Notes: generated by a model not told the origin, from the letters alone. A stretch of DNA of 56,138 bases from Amarolinea aalborgensis (GCF_900491745.1 NZ_UETR01000021.1:1-56138); one strand, 5' to 3'; shown: positions 37,101 to 45,795, numbered from the stretch's first letter. Program-made: numbers and translations.

Positions 37101-37339
37101 GCTTCATCTTCTTCGGGAGTATCCCAGTACTTGGCAAGTGACCGCACAGATGCACGTTCCCACAACCGCTCATCCGTTTCATCATCCGTGACAATAGCTT
37201 TTGCCTCGGCTGTGGCAATCATTCGCTCTCTCAAAATGAGAGCGAAATCAAGCAGTTGGGCGCGCTGGAACGTGGGCAAAGCACGCACCACATTCATGAG
37301 TGCCTGTTCGTAGCCTGCTGGCTGAATCGTTGATTGCAT
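37073..37339 (-). CDS. Antitoxin partner of the MazF-type toxin
   Basis: An 88-residue protein encoded directly before and overlapping the toxin gene. A helical N-terminus (LPTFQRAQLLDFALILRERM) is followed by an acidic C-terminus (WDTPEEDEAWAYL), the part expected to wrap around the toxin. I do not see a standard AbrB or RHH DNA-binding motif. The assignment rests mainly on position and acidity. Confidence 0.75.
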   Translation of the reverse strand: MQSTIQPAGYEQALMNVVRALPTFQRAQLLDFALILRERMIATAEAKAIVTDDETDERLWERASVRSLAKYWDTPEEDEAWAYLQKAT

Positions 37340-37432
37340 TTCGATAGCTCACCTCATTTGCGAAGTTCGAGCCGCACAGTAAATGCCGCTAACTGACAGA
37401 TTCGAATTCGAACGAAAACTGCTATTGGTTGA

Positions 37433-37460
37433 ATTATAGACGCCATCGCGCTGCGCGCAA
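37433..37460 (-). promoter_or_regulatory. Promoter of the MazF-type toxin-antitoxin operon
   Basis: On the minus strand TATAAT (37433-37438) and TTGCGC (37455-37460) with a 16-base spacer, about 95 bases upstream of the antitoxin start. Confidence 0.6.
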
Positions 37461-37506
37461 GTTCACCGACGTGCGCTCCTATTTCCGAGCGCGGCGCCCG
37501 CATTGG

Positions 37507-37699
37507 GGGTGCATTTCAATTTCGGGGCGTAGCCCCAGAGGGGCTTGCACCTCGCAGCCGGATGGCCTTTGGCCTCCGGCGGGGTTGCTGGCCCGATAGC
37601 GTGCGCGCAACCAACGCCGCCCGACCGTGAACGGATCGGGCTACAAGGTGGAAGGCCCTATCGGGCCTGACGGCGCACGAGGGGTTTGTATTTCGTGGC
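37507..37699. repeat. Partial copy of the TIR repeat and flanking repeat sequence
   Basis: It begins with GGGTGCATTTCAATTTCGGG, the left end of the small inverted-repeat family, but the matching right end is absent before the next copy begins at 37700. The remainder is GC-rich palindromic sequence with no gene. Together with the copy at 37700-37874 it fills most of the gene-free region 37461-37890. Confidence 0.6.
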
Positions 37700-37874
37700 G
37701 GGTGCATTTCAGTTCCGCTGCGTAGCCGGCTTCGGTTGCGCTTGGCAGTGGTTGCAGCGGCCTTCGACAAGCTCAGGCCCCGTGCGGTGAGCCTGTCGAA
37801 CCGTGCGGTCGAGCCGCTCACGACGAAGCCTCAATCGCTCGACGTCGGACCCGCCCCCATACTGAAATGCACCC
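37700..37874. mobile_element. MITE-like element with 13-bp terminal inverted repeats
   Basis: Perfect 13-bp ends GGGTGCATTTCAG and CTGAAATGCACCC bound 175 bp without a gene. The interior holds GCTTGGCAGTGGTTGC, shared with other copies, and a CTTCGACAAGCTCAGG-type palindrome. Confidence 0.8.
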
Positions 37875-37890
37875 CCGCATTCGACCCTGA

Positions 37891-37919
37891 TTGCAAATCC
37901 CGCTCATTTCAAGTACAAT
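37891..37919 (+). promoter_or_regulatory. Promoter of the aminotransferase-trmJ-nth operon
   Basis: TTGCAA (37891-37896), exactly 17 bases, then TACAAT (37914-37919). The resulting leader of about 78 bases consists largely of the heptamer repeat. Confidence 0.7.
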
Positions 37920-37936
37920 ACGCCCCACTGGTCTTC

Positions 37937-37978
37937 GATCTCTGGTCTCTGATCTCCGACCTCGGATCTCCGATCTCA
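37937..37978 (+). repeat. Heptamer repeat block in an operon leader
   Basis: Six consecutive 7-bp units of the form GATCTCT/GGTCTCT/GATCTCC/GACCTCG occupy the predicted 5' leader of the aminotransferase operon. They belong to the same family as the blocks at 18202, 45727 and 48930. Confidence 0.85.
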
Positions 37979-38003
37979 AGCCGAAGGAGAAACCCACAAC
38001 CCA

Positions 38004-39239
38004 ATGCTCACGCTATCCCAAATTCGCCAAGAACTCCCAGCCGTTCAACGCGCGGCTTACCTCAACACCGGCTCGAATGGGCCGCTGCCGCAGCGGGCTG
38101 CTGCCGCCATGACTGCGGCCGCGGAAGCCGAACTGACCGCAGGGCGCATCAGCATGGCCCACTGGATGGGATCGGTTGAGCTAAAACGCAGCCTGCGCGA
38201 GGATTTCGCTGCGCTGATGCACGCGCCAGCATCGAGTGTGGCGTTGGCGCACAACACCACCGAGGGGGTCAATCTGGCCCTCTGGGGGTTGAACTGGCAA
38301 GCAGGCGACGAAGTCATTACCACCACCCTGGAACATCCGGGCGTCACGGTGCCGTTGGCGCTCCTGCGGCAGCGCTTTGGCGTTATCGTTCGCTTCGCTG
38401 ATGTGGGCCTGGGAGACGCCGAGCACGTGCTCGACGCGCTGTCCAGGGCTTTCACCCCGCGCACGCGCCTGGTCGCGCTCTCGCATGTGAGCTACTCCAG
38501 CGGCGCCCTCTTCCCGCTGGCTGACATCGTCGAACTCGCGCACCGCCGCGGCGCATGGGTGCTGGTGGACGCAGCACAAAGCCTGGGCGCCATCCCCGTA
38601 GATGTGACCGCGCTGGGTGTTGATTTCTACGCTTGCTCCGGCCAGAAGTGGCTGTGCGGGCCGGAAGGTACGGGCGTGCTCTACGTACACCCTGACCGCC
38701 TGGACGACATCCTGCCGACCTTCGGCGGCTACACCACGGTCCTGGCGCAGGATCATCGGGGCTGGATTGTGCCGCAGCCGGGCGCGGCCCGCTACGAAAG
38801 TATCACCTTCTATCCCCCGACCATCGTCGGCATGGCGGCCGCGCTCAGCTGGCTGCGTGAGGAGGTCGGCTTCGATTTCATCTTCCGCAACATCGCCGCC
38901 AATGCCCAGACGCTGCGCGACGCGTTGGCGCGCCTGCCCGGCGTGACGCTTCTCACACCGCAAGGGCAGCAGGCGGGATTAGTCAATTTTGACCTGGAGG
39001 GCTGGTCGCCGCAAGCGTTGGCCGGCCTCAGCGACGCCATCGGGCAGGCTGGTTATGGCATTCGCACGATCCCGCACCCGCCTTTCGGCATGCGCGCGGC
39101 GACCGGCTTCTTCAACACAACCGATGAACTGCTCGGCCTGGCCGCGGAAATCGAGGCGTGGCTGATCAAGGGACCAACCGCGGTTACGGTACCGCCATTT
39201 GCTGCCGGTTTACCCGCGCAGTATGTCAAACCGGCCTAG
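38004..39239 (+). CDS. Class V aminotransferase (cysteine desulfurase-like)
   Basis: A 411-residue PLP enzyme of fold type I. It contains AHNTTEGVNLALWGL (phosphate-binding loop), VLVDAAQSLGAIPVDV with the PLP-contacting Asp, and the Schiff-base lysine in CSGQKWLCGPEGTGVLYV. Similarity is to isopenicillin-N-epimerase/cysteine-desulfurase-like members. I see no clear catalytic cysteine loop for desulfurase activity, so the reaction is open. It leads a three-gene run with trmJ-like and nth genes. Confidence 0.9.
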   Translation: MLTLSQIRQELPAVQRAAYLNTGSNGPLPQRAAAAMTAAAEAELTAGRISMAHWMGSVELKRSLREDFAALMHAPASSVALAHNTTEGVNLALWGLNWQAGDEVITTTLEHPGVTVPLALLRQRFGVIVRFADVGLGDAEHVLDALSRAFTPRTRLVALSHVSYSSGALFPLADIVELAHRRGAWVLVDAAQSLGAIPVDVTALGVDFYACSGQKWLCGPEGTGVLYVHPDRLDDILPTFGGYTTVLAQDHRGWIVPQPGAARYESITFYPPTIVGMAAALSWLREEVGFDFIFRNIAANAQTLRDALARLPGVTLLTPQGQQAGLVNFDLEGWSPQALAGLSDAIGQAGYGIRTIPHPPFGMRAATGFFNTTDELLGLAAEIEAWLIKGPTAVTVPPFAAGLPAQYVKPA

Positions 39240-39248
39240 CGCCCGCCG

Positions 39249-39971
39249 ATGCTGCCTGCTGACCGGGTCGTACTCGTGCTGGTTGAACCCCAGGATGTCG
39301 TCAATGTCGGCGCGGTGATGCGCGTGATGCTGAACTATGGGCTGCGCCGGTTGCGCGTGGTCAACCCCGCGGCCACGCTCGATCCAGCGCGGCTGGACGA
39401 CCTGGCGCACCGCAGTCAGGAGATCATCGCCGCGCTTGAAGTGACCGGCACGCTTGACGAGGCGCTGGCCGATGCCACCTACGTCGTGGGCGCGACTGCG
39501 CGACCGCGCGCGGAGCCAATTGCCGTGCATGCGCCGCGCGAGCTGGCGCCGACACTGATCTCGCATATGCAGCGCGGCCGCCTGGCGCTGATCTTCGGCC
39601 CCGAATCAACCGGCTTGACCAATGCAGCGCTCGACCGCTGCCATGCGCGGCTGACCATTCCGACCGTGCCGGGCTATCGCTCGCTCAACCTGGCGCAGGC
39701 GGTTCTGATCGTCTGCTATGAGCTGTGGCTTGCGAGTGAGGACCCTGCGCCAACGCCAGCCGCGGCGCCGCCTGCCGACGCTGGCATGCTCACAGCCATG
39801 TTTGGCGACTGGCAGCAGGCGCTGACAGCCGTCGGCTTTCTGAAGACCGGCCAGGCGCCGGTCATGATGCGCCGGCTGCGGGACCTGGTGCAGCGCGCCG
39901 CGCCCAGCGCGGATGAGGCGCGCCTGCTGCATGCCATCGCCCGTGAGATCAGCAAATTTGCCGGCCGCTGA
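39249..39971 (+). CDS. trmJ: SpoU-family RNA 2'-O-methyltransferase (TrmJ-like)
   Basis: A 240-residue SPOUT methyltransferase. Motif 1 is VLVEPQDVVNVGAVMRVMLNYGLRRLRVVNP-like (residues 9-39). Motif 2 is LIFGPESTGLTN and motif 3 is IPTVPGYRSLNLAQAVLIVCYEL, which form the trefoil-knot SAM site. TrmJ methylates the ribose at position 32 of tRNAs. The exact target here is inferred from family resemblance. It starts nine bases after the aminotransferase stop. Confidence 0.85.
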   Translation: MLPADRVVLVLVEPQDVVNVGAVMRVMLNYGLRRLRVVNPAATLDPARLDDLAHRSQEIIAALEVTGTLDEALADATYVVGATARPRAEPIAVHAPRELAPTLISHMQRGRLALIFGPESTGLTNAALDRCHARLTIPTVPGYRSLNLAQAVLIVCYELWLASEDPAPTPAAAPPADAGMLTAMFGDWQQALTAVGFLKTGQAPVMMRRLRDLVQRAAPSADEARLLHAIAREISKFAGR

Positions 39972-39989
39972 ACCTGAAAAAGGCAGACC

Positions 39990-40646
39990 ATGCAAGACAA
40001 CGACATCCATGCCATCATGCCGGCTCTGCGCGCGGCCGTGGCCGCCTGGCAGACGCCCATTGTAGACGCCATGGCGCAGCAGAGCGAGACCCCGTACAAG
40101 ATTCTGATCGCGACCATGCTCAGCCTGCGCACGCAGGACACCACGACCGGCCCGGCGAGCCAACGGCTGTTTGCCCTGGCTGACACCCCAGCCGCCATGC
40201 TCACCCTGAGCGCAGAAACCATCGAAAAAGCCATCTATCCGGTGGGTTTCTACAAAGTGAAGGCGCTTAATGTGCTGCACGTTTCGCGCATCCTGCTCGA
40301 AACCTACGATGGCCGTGTGCCGAACACGATCGAAGCATTGATCAAGCTGCCTGGGGTGGGTCGCAAGGTCGCCAACCTGGTGTTGACGATGGGCTATGGG
40401 CTGCCCGGCATCTGCGTAGATACCCACGTACATCGCATCACCAATCGCTGGGGCTATGTCCAAACCAAGACGCCGGAACAGACCGAGTTTGCCTTGCGCG
40501 CCAAGCTGCCGCCCGCGTATTGGATCGAAATCAACGGTCATCTCGTCACGTTGGGCCAGAACATCTGCCATCCCACCTCGCCGCGCTGCAGTCAATGCCC
40601 GCTCAGCGCCTGGTGCGACCGCGTCGGCGTGACGCGCAGTCGTTAG
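39990..40646 (+). CDS. nth: Endonuclease III (DNA glycosylase/AP lyase)
   Basis: A 218-residue base-excision repair enzyme. The helix-hairpin-helix LPGVGRKVANLVL carries the catalytic lysine, VDTHVHRITNRWG carries the catalytic aspartate, and the C-terminus has the [4Fe-4S] motif C-x6-C-x2-C-x5-C (CHPTSPRCSQCPLSAWC). It removes oxidised pyrimidines and cleaves the abasic site. AAAGG lies a few bases before the ATG. Its length matches the family. Confidence 0.95.
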   Translation: MQDNDIHAIMPALRAAVAAWQTPIVDAMAQQSETPYKILIATMLSLRTQDTTTGPASQRLFALADTPAAMLTLSAETIEKAIYPVGFYKVKALNVLHVSRILLETYDGRVPNTIEALIKLPGVGRKVANLVLTMGYGLPGICVDTHVHRITNRWGYVQTKTPEQTEFALRAKLPPAYWIEINGHLVTLGQNICHPTSPRCSQCPLSAWCDRVGVTRSR

Positions 40647-40749
40647 CGATCTGCGCAACCTGCAGCCAGGCCAGGGCTGGCTGTGGGCCGCGCAATCAGA
40701 AACCCCTCTTCGTGAACACGGCCGCGGTTGCAAACGCGCCCGTCGGCGC

Positions 40750-40905
40750 GGGTGCATTTCAATTTCGGGGCGTGGCCCACGAAGGGGGGCTTGGCAGTGG
40801 TTGCCGCGATTTCAATCGCCCGACGTCCGACCCGCTTCGCCGTTAGCGGCTCGACCGAGCTCGCCGAGGTCTCAGCCGAACGGCCCCCCCGTTTGAAATG
40901 CACCC
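40750..40905. mobile_element. MITE-like element, second full copy
   Basis: Ends GGGTGCATTTCAA and TTGAAATGCACCC (13 bp, perfect inverted pair) bound 156 bp with no gene. The interior matches the copy at 56027 over its first 90 bases and the copy at 37700 in part. It also contains a reverse copy (40846-40871) of the 26-bp repeat seen within two membrane-protein genes. Confidence 0.85.
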
Positions 40906-40966
40906 GTCGGGCGGCCGTCGCTGGGCGGATGTCTGGCTCAGATGGACGCCGCGCCGCCGTGGGATC

Positions 40967-41290
40967 GCCGGACGGATGAAGTCCTCCGGCTACGAAACGG
41001 CGCCCGGTGAACCGGGCTGGCGTACTGTCCGGCATCAAGCCCCGTTGACGGGGCGCTGCGGCGTAGCCTGGCGATTGATCGCCAGGCGGCGTCCCGCACG
41101 ACGCAGACGCACACCGCGGGCGATGTTCGTCTCCAGCCAAGCCCCGTTGACAGGGCGCTGCGGCGCGATTCACCGCCGGGCGGCCGTCGCCGGACGGATG
41201 AAGTCCTCCGGCTAAAGAAGTTCGCCCGGTGAACCGGGCTGGCGTACTGTCTGGCATCAAGCCCCGTTGACGGGGCGCTGCTGCGTAGCC
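40967..41290. repeat. Pair of ~102-bp direct repeats with palindromic cores
   Basis: Bases 40967-41068 recur at 41188-41290. Each copy holds GCCCGGTGAACCGGGC and GCCCCGTTGACGGGGCGC, both able to form hairpins. A third GCCCCGTTGACAGGGCGC lies at 41141. No gene is seen in 40647-41419, which is filled by this pair and two MITE-like copies. Confidence 0.8.
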
Positions 41291-41296
41291 GGGCCA

Positions 41297-41403
41297 GGGC
41301 GCACTTCAATGTCGGGACGTAGCCCACGAAGGTTGGGCTTGGCAGTGGCTGCATGGATTTCAATCTCCCCCAGTCCGATCTGCCCCCAATTTGAAACGCG
41401 CCC
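41297..41403. mobile_element. MITE-like element, short diverged copy
   Basis: Ends GGGCGCACTTCAA and TTGAAACGCGCCC match as inverted repeats at 11 of 13 positions and enclose 107 bp. The interior shares ACGTAGCCCACGAAGG and GGGCTTGGCAGTGGCTGC with the longer copies. Confidence 0.75.
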
Positions 41404-41419
41404 GTCGGCGCTTGCCTTC

Positions 41420-41448
41420 TTGCCAAAACACCCTGGCTCGGTTATAAT
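41420..41448 (+). promoter_or_regulatory. Promoter of tRNA-Pro
   Basis: TTGCCA (41420-41425), 17 bases, TATAAT (41443-41448): a near-consensus promoter ending 13 bases before the mature tRNA. Confidence 0.8.
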
Positions 41449-41461
41449 TCGCTTGGTCAAA

Positions 41462-41537
<76 letters not shown>

Positions 41538-41610
41538 TGATGACAAGGCCGATGGTTGCACAGCCGTCGGCTTTTCGCTATCTATCGGACGCACCGGAAA
41601 GGCGGCATCT

Positions 41611-43149
41611 ATGGAAGATGCCTCGATGCTTGGTCAAGCACCTGCAGAGATCGAACAGAATACCAATGGGTCGCACGTGCCCGCTGTTGTCCCGAATCAG
41701 ACCAGCGATTTTCTGGAACGGGTTAAGGCGGGCATGTCTATTGCCGCCGACATTAGTCGCGCCGATATCGTACTCTATCAGATGGCGGACAATGGGCTGC
41801 TGGTGATTGCCCACGCCATGCCCAACTCGATCTCGTCGCTGTACCGCCAATCTGCCCTGGGCCGGACCTACCATCGCCGGGAACGCCCCCTGGTGACAGA
41901 GGCGTTGACGACGGGAAGGCATGCACGTCGGCAGCGCGATCTGCTCAATGGCGGCGCGCCCGTCGAAGAAGAAGTATGGCCGGTGATAGACAACAATGGC
42001 GTGGTTGTCGCAGCTTTCAGCGTTTTGACCAACCTGATCGAATGTGAACGTCATCGCCGCCGCAAGCGCATTTTCCAAACCGCAGTCCGCTGGCTCAAGT
42101 GGATGGCGGTCCACGGTGAATTACGCGGCGCTGAGGAATTGTCCCCTTTCAAAGAGTATGACGGGATCCTATACATCAATGAAGAGGGGGTCATTGAATA
42201 CCTCAGCGGCATCGCAACGAACCTCTATCGTCGTTTGGGCATTTTGGACGATCTGCGCGGCCGCAGCCTCAGCGGCCTGGAGACGAACGACGAAGCAGTC
42301 TGTGCGCGCGCCTTGCGCGTGCAGCGTTGCCTGGAGGATACAGTCGAATTTGGCGATCACTATTGGGTGCACAAGGCCATTCCACTGCGCCAGGTGCGGC
42401 CGCGATGGCGACAGCCAGAGACATGGTTCAATATCCACGCCCTACCCCTTGCGCCGGCTGGCGTTTTCTTGCTGATTCATGACGCCACAGAGGCCCGCCA
42501 CCGCGCCCAGGAACTAGAGGTCAAATCCGCGCTGATCAAGGAAGTGCACCACCGGGTAAAAAACAACCTGGCCTCGGTGGCATCGCTGGTCAGAATGCAA
42601 GCGCGGCGCATTACCTCCGTGGAGGATGCCTTGACTGCGCTGGCCGACACTGAAGAGCGCATTCGCAGCGTGGCCATCATTCATGAATTCCTGGCGCGAG
42701 ACGAAGGCCGGCCAATCAACATGCGAGAAGTGTGCCAGCGCATCGTCGAAGAAGTCAAACGGATTGAAGAAAAGCCAGGCCAGGTGATCACGATCACGCT
42801 GACTGGCCCCAGTCTGTATCTTTCGAGTCGCCAAGCAACCGCCTGTTCGCTGGCAATCAACGAGTTGATGTCAAATGCCATTGAACACAGCAGCGAACCA
42901 GTCATGCGCGACGTACTTGTGGATGTCGTGCTTGAAGATGGCGGTGATTTTGTGCGCCTTTCAGTCACCGATGATGGCCCTGGCCTGCCGCATGACTTCA
43001 ACCTGGGCACAGCCCGTGGCCTGGGGCTGCAAATCGTGCGCACATTGGCTCAAGAAGACTTGAAAGGCAAGCTAGAGATTTATGGCAACGTCCCCAAAGG
43101 GACGACGGCCATGGTGGAGTTTCCAAAAGCGCCGCTGACCGAGGCTTGA
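41611..43149 (+). CDS. Sensor histidine kinase (PdtaS-like, HisKA_2)
   Basis: A 512-residue soluble kinase. It has an N-terminal GAF-like domain (about 20-165), a PAS-like domain (about 185-300) and a HisKA_2 dimerisation region with the phospho-acceptor histidine in EVHHRVKNNLASVASL. A HATPase domain follows (INELMSNAIEHS, VTDDGPGLP, TARGLGLQIV). This architecture matches PdtaS, the partner of ANTAR regulators. An ANTAR response regulator gene follows 66 bases downstream. I chose the ATG at 41611, with GGAAAGG eight bases upstream; an earlier in-frame start would begin inside the tRNA. Confidence 0.9.
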   Translation: MEDASMLGQAPAEIEQNTNGSHVPAVVPNQTSDFLERVKAGMSIAADISRADIVLYQMADNGLLVIAHAMPNSISSLYRQSALGRTYHRRERPLVTEALTTGRHARRQRDLLNGGAPVEEEVWPVIDNNGVVVAAFSVLTNLIECERHRRRKRIFQTAVRWLKWMAVHGELRGAEELSPFKEYDGILYINEEGVIEYLSGIATNLYRRLGILDDLRGRSLSGLETNDEAVCARALRVQRCLEDTVEFGDHYWVHKAIPLRQVRPRWRQPETWFNIHALPLAPAGVFLLIHDATEARHRAQELEVKSALIKEVHHRVKNNLASVASLVRMQARRITSVEDALTALADTEERIRSVAIIHEFLARDEGRPINMREVCQRIVEEVKRIEEKPGQVITITLTGPSLYLSSRQATACSLAINELMSNAIEHSSEPVMRDVLVDVVLEDGGDFVRLSVTDDGPGLPHDFNLGTARGLGLQIVRTLAQEDLKGKLEIYGNVPKGTTAMVEFPKAPLTEA

Positions 43150-43215
43150 GACCTGGCTACGCCTCCATAAACCGTCAGTGGGTGAATCGTTCTTGTTCTG
43201 AAGAGGGAGACTACT

Positions 43216-43800
43216 GTGGAACGAACCCGGATCATCATTGCCGATGACGAAACACTCATTCGCATGGACTTACGCGAGATGCTCACCCACCTGGGCTACC
43301 TGGTTGTGGGTGAGGTGGGAGACGGCCGCAGCGCCGTGAACCTGGCGCGTGAACTGCGTCCAGACATCATCATCATGGATATCAAGATGCCCGATATGGA
43401 TGGCATCGAGGCCGCCAAAATCCTGACGGAAGAAAAGATTGCACCAGTCCTGCTGCTCAGCGCCTACAGTCAGCGCGACCTGGTTTTGCGTGCACGTGAA
43501 GCAGGTGTGGCCGGCTACCTGGTCAAGCCATTTCGTGAAGCAGATCTGGCGCCCGCCATCGAAGTCGCCCTGGCGCGCTTCCAGGAATTCCGTGAGTTAG
43601 AAAAACAAGTCGGCGACATCCAGGTGGCGCTGGAGACGCGCAAACTGGTGGATCGCGCCAAGGGCATCCTCATGGATCGCCAGGGCCTCACAGAGGCCGA
43701 ATCGTTCCGCAAGATCCAAAAGATGAGTATGAACAACCGCAAGCCGATGAAGGAAGTCGCCGAGGCCATTATCCTGGCGCACCAGGTCGGCGAAGGGTAA
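43216..43800 (+). CDS. ANTAR-domain response regulator (PdtaR-like)
   Basis: A 194-residue regulator. The receiver domain has Asp10/Asp11, phospho-acceptor Asp55 (IIMDIKMPDMDG) and Lys104 (YLVKPF). The C-terminal ANTAR domain (about 126-185) has VDRAKGILMDRQGLTEAESFRKIQ, the RNA-binding helix region. ANTAR regulators act by binding two-hairpin antiterminator RNAs rather than DNA. The start is GTG with AGAGGGAGA just upstream. Its target transcripts are not evident in this window. Confidence 0.94.
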   Translation: MERTRIIIADDETLIRMDLREMLTHLGYLVVGEVGDGRSAVNLARELRPDIIIMDIKMPDMDGIEAAKILTEEKIAPVLLLSAYSQRDLVLRAREAGVAGYLVKPFREADLAPAIEVALARFQEFRELEKQVGDIQVALETRKLVDRAKGILMDRQGLTEAESFRKIQKMSMNNRKPMKEVAEAIILAHQVGEG

Positions 43801-43804
43801 ACCC

Positions 43805-43847
43805 AAAAAAGGACGTGCTGGCCGCCTTTCAAGGGTTGCCAGCACGT
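43805..43847 (-). terminator. Terminator of the small membrane protein gene
   Basis: A perfect 10-bp stem ACGTGCTGGC/GCCAGCACGT (43813-43822 and 43838-43847) is followed on the minus strand by a six-T run. It lies just after the ANTAR gene stop and may terminate both strands. Confidence 0.8.
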
Positions 43848-43895
43848 AGATGCGGTCGTTCAAGAGTTCCAGGCCGTGGGCTTGCCGCGCGCTGG

Positions 43896-44105
43896 TTACA
43901 GACGCAGCCCGCCGCCCAGGTCAAGCACACTAATGCCGAGTATGGACAAGACGAATGCCAGCAAGGCAATCAGCAGAATCAGGATCAAGATTCCCAATGC
44001 CGCCGCAGCCATGAAGCCGCAGCCAAATTGAAAACCATCGGCAAACGTCAGATTGCGTATTTCTTCCGCCACGGGAACAACCTCGGTTACAACCGGCTCG
44101 GTCAA
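43896..44105 (-). CDS. Small single-pass membrane protein
   Basis: A 69-residue protein with a polar N-terminus (MTEPVVTEVVPVAEEI) and one long or two close hydrophobic helices (about 27-62), ending in GGGLRL. I do not recognise a family. The predicted start is TTG with AGGAG nine bases upstream. A strong terminator follows on the same strand, supporting a real transcript. Confidence 0.6.
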   Translation of the reverse strand: MTEPVVTEVVPVAEEIRNLTFADGFQFGCGFMAAAALGILILILLIALLAFVLSILGISVLDLGGGLRL

Positions 44106-44122
44106 CGTTGTCTTCTCCTTTG

Positions 44123-45742
44123 ATGGCTCAGGTTACACCACGCTACGGGCAGATGGGTCAAAGTATATCACAAGTTGAAACGGTAGAGCAAGAATCCGGC
44201 GCACCCAGCAGGGACGATCAGCCGCCATCTACACCGCGCGTGGGGACGAATTACGCCGTTTGCCTGAGGCTGAAAAGTAGAGTCTATGCCCGTTGGCAGC
44301 CCACGCTGTTGCCGCTGCTGCTGACAGCCTGGGGCTTGATGCTGGCCATGCTCAGCGCGCATCCCCTGCGCGAAGATGAAGCCCTTTATGCCGCATGGGC
44401 GCTCAAGATCGCGCACGGCGACTTCTGGCTGCTCGGCGTACCGGTGGACAAACCGCCGCTCTACTTGTGGCTCCTCACGGTCTGGCAATCGCTTGTGGGC
44501 TCCAGCGTACCTGCCCTGCGCCTGCTCAACATCAGCCTCAGCTTGCTGAATGCCGCCCTGCTCGTTTCCCTGGCGCACCGCCTCACCGATCGGCGCACGG
44601 CCTGGCTTGCATTGGCTGTCTACGCGTCGGCGCCCTTTGCCATTCTCTTTGCGCCCACCCTCTACACCGATGTGCTGCTCACGACGATCTCGCTGGCGGC
44701 ATGCCTGGCTGCTGTGCATCAACGCTGGGGCTGGCTCGGCTTGTGCCTGGGCTTGAGCCTGGCCGCCAAACAGCAGGCGCTGCTGCTGGCGCCGCTGCCC
44801 CTGCTGCTCGCCTGGCTAACCCTGCGCCAGCCGGGCTGGAGGCGTGTGGCGCGTGGTCTTGCGGGCCTGAGCCTGCCTATCGCCGTGGTATGGGCCTGGG
44901 ACGCGCGCCGCCTCGCATGGACGCCGCCCGGCGGGCCGCCTGATGTCTGGACGCAAAGTGCGGTCAGTTATGGTGGATTGACCCTGGCGCCGCTGGCGAC
45001 GTGGCTGCCGCGCCTGTATGAATGGTTGGCGGTTGCGCAGTACCTTGCGCCCGGTTGGGCGCTGCGCGGGCTGCTGCTGATGGGCATGGGCCTGGCTTGC
45101 CGCGCCGCCTGGCAACGCTGCAAGCGCCAACGACTGTTCAGCCAGCCGCCGTGGCAGCTGTTGATGCTCGGCTTTGCCCTGATCTACCTGACGGCGCAGG
45201 TTGTGGTATCATTTCAAGTGTGGGATCGCTACCTGCTGCCGCTGGCGCCGCTGGCGGCGGTCTTCAGCGCCGTCGCCCTGCGTTGGTTGTGGCGGCGCAT
45301 GGGCCTGGTTGTCGTTGTGCTGGCCCTGCTCCTGCTGCCCGGCCCGGCCTGGCGTGCGGCGCACAGCGGCTATCCCATCGGCAGCGATCATGGCGCGTAT
45401 GACGGCATCGAAGAAGCCGCGGCCGTGGTGCGCCAGGCATTGCCTGACAACCCATTCGGCGTGCTCTATCACCACGAGTTGGGCTGGCACTGGCAGTATT
45501 ATCTGGCAGCCGCGCACTTTCAACAGGTCTACTATCCTACGCCAGCCTTCCTGGCGGCTGACGCGGCCGGCCCGGCGACCTATACGCGACTGGTCGTCAT
45601 CCCCGCCTGGCGTTGGGATGATGAACTGCCTGCAGCGCTTGCGGCACATCGCCTGCGCCTGCACTGGCTGCATACGACCTGCCGCCCCGACGGTTCACCA
45701 TCGTTCCTGATCTATCGTATTGAACCGATCTCCGGTCTCTGA
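44123..45742 (+). CDS. PMT/ArnT-like membrane glycosyltransferase (GT39/GT83 type)
   Basis: A protein of about 540 residues with roughly ten or more membrane helices. It has the first-loop acidic motif HPLREDEALYAAWALKI and VDKPPLYLWLLTVW, typical of ArnT/PMT enzymes that move sugars from lipid carriers. The start is uncertain: a TTG at 44108 and ATGs at 44123 and 44153 are in frame. The polar first 50 residues look untranslated-like, so a later start is possible. Its last residues (PISGL) are encoded by the start of a heptamer repeat block. Confidence 0.82.
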   Translation: MAQVTPRYGQMGQSISQVETVEQESGAPSRDDQPPSTPRVGTNYAVCLRLKSRVYARWQPTLLPLLLTAWGLMLAMLSAHPLREDEALYAAWALKIAHGDFWLLGVPVDKPPLYLWLLTVWQSLVGSSVPALRLLNISLSLLNAALLVSLAHRLTDRRTAWLALAVYASAPFAILFAPTLYTDVLLTTISLAACLAAVHQRWGWLGLCLGLSLAAKQQALLLAPLPLLLAWLTLRQPGWRRVARGLAGLSLPIAVVWAWDARRLAWTPPGGPPDVWTQSAVSYGGLTLAPLATWLPRLYEWLAVAQYLAPGWALRGLLLMGMGLACRAAWQRCKRQRLFSQPPWQLLMLGFALIYLTAQVVVSFQVWDRYLLPLAPLAAVFSAVALRWLWRRMGLVVVVLALLLLPGPAWRAAHSGYPIGSDHGAYDGIEEAAAVVRQALPDNPFGVLYHHELGWHWQYYLAAAHFQQVYYPTPAFLAADAAGPATYTRLVVIPAWRWDDELPAALAAHRLRLHWLHTTCRPDGSPSFLIYRIEPISGL

Positions 45743-45777
45743 TCTCTGACCTCCGGTCGCTGGTCTCTGATCTCCGG
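45727..45777 (+). repeat. Heptamer repeat block at a gene 3' end
   Basis: Seven consecutive 7-bp units (GATCTCC, GGTCTCT, GATCTCT, GACCTCC, GGTCGCT, GGTCTCT, GATCTCC). The block begins inside the last five codons of the upstream gene and ends 18 bases before the next start codon. Confidence 0.9.
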
Positions 45778-45795
45778 CATTTTTGGGATACATCC

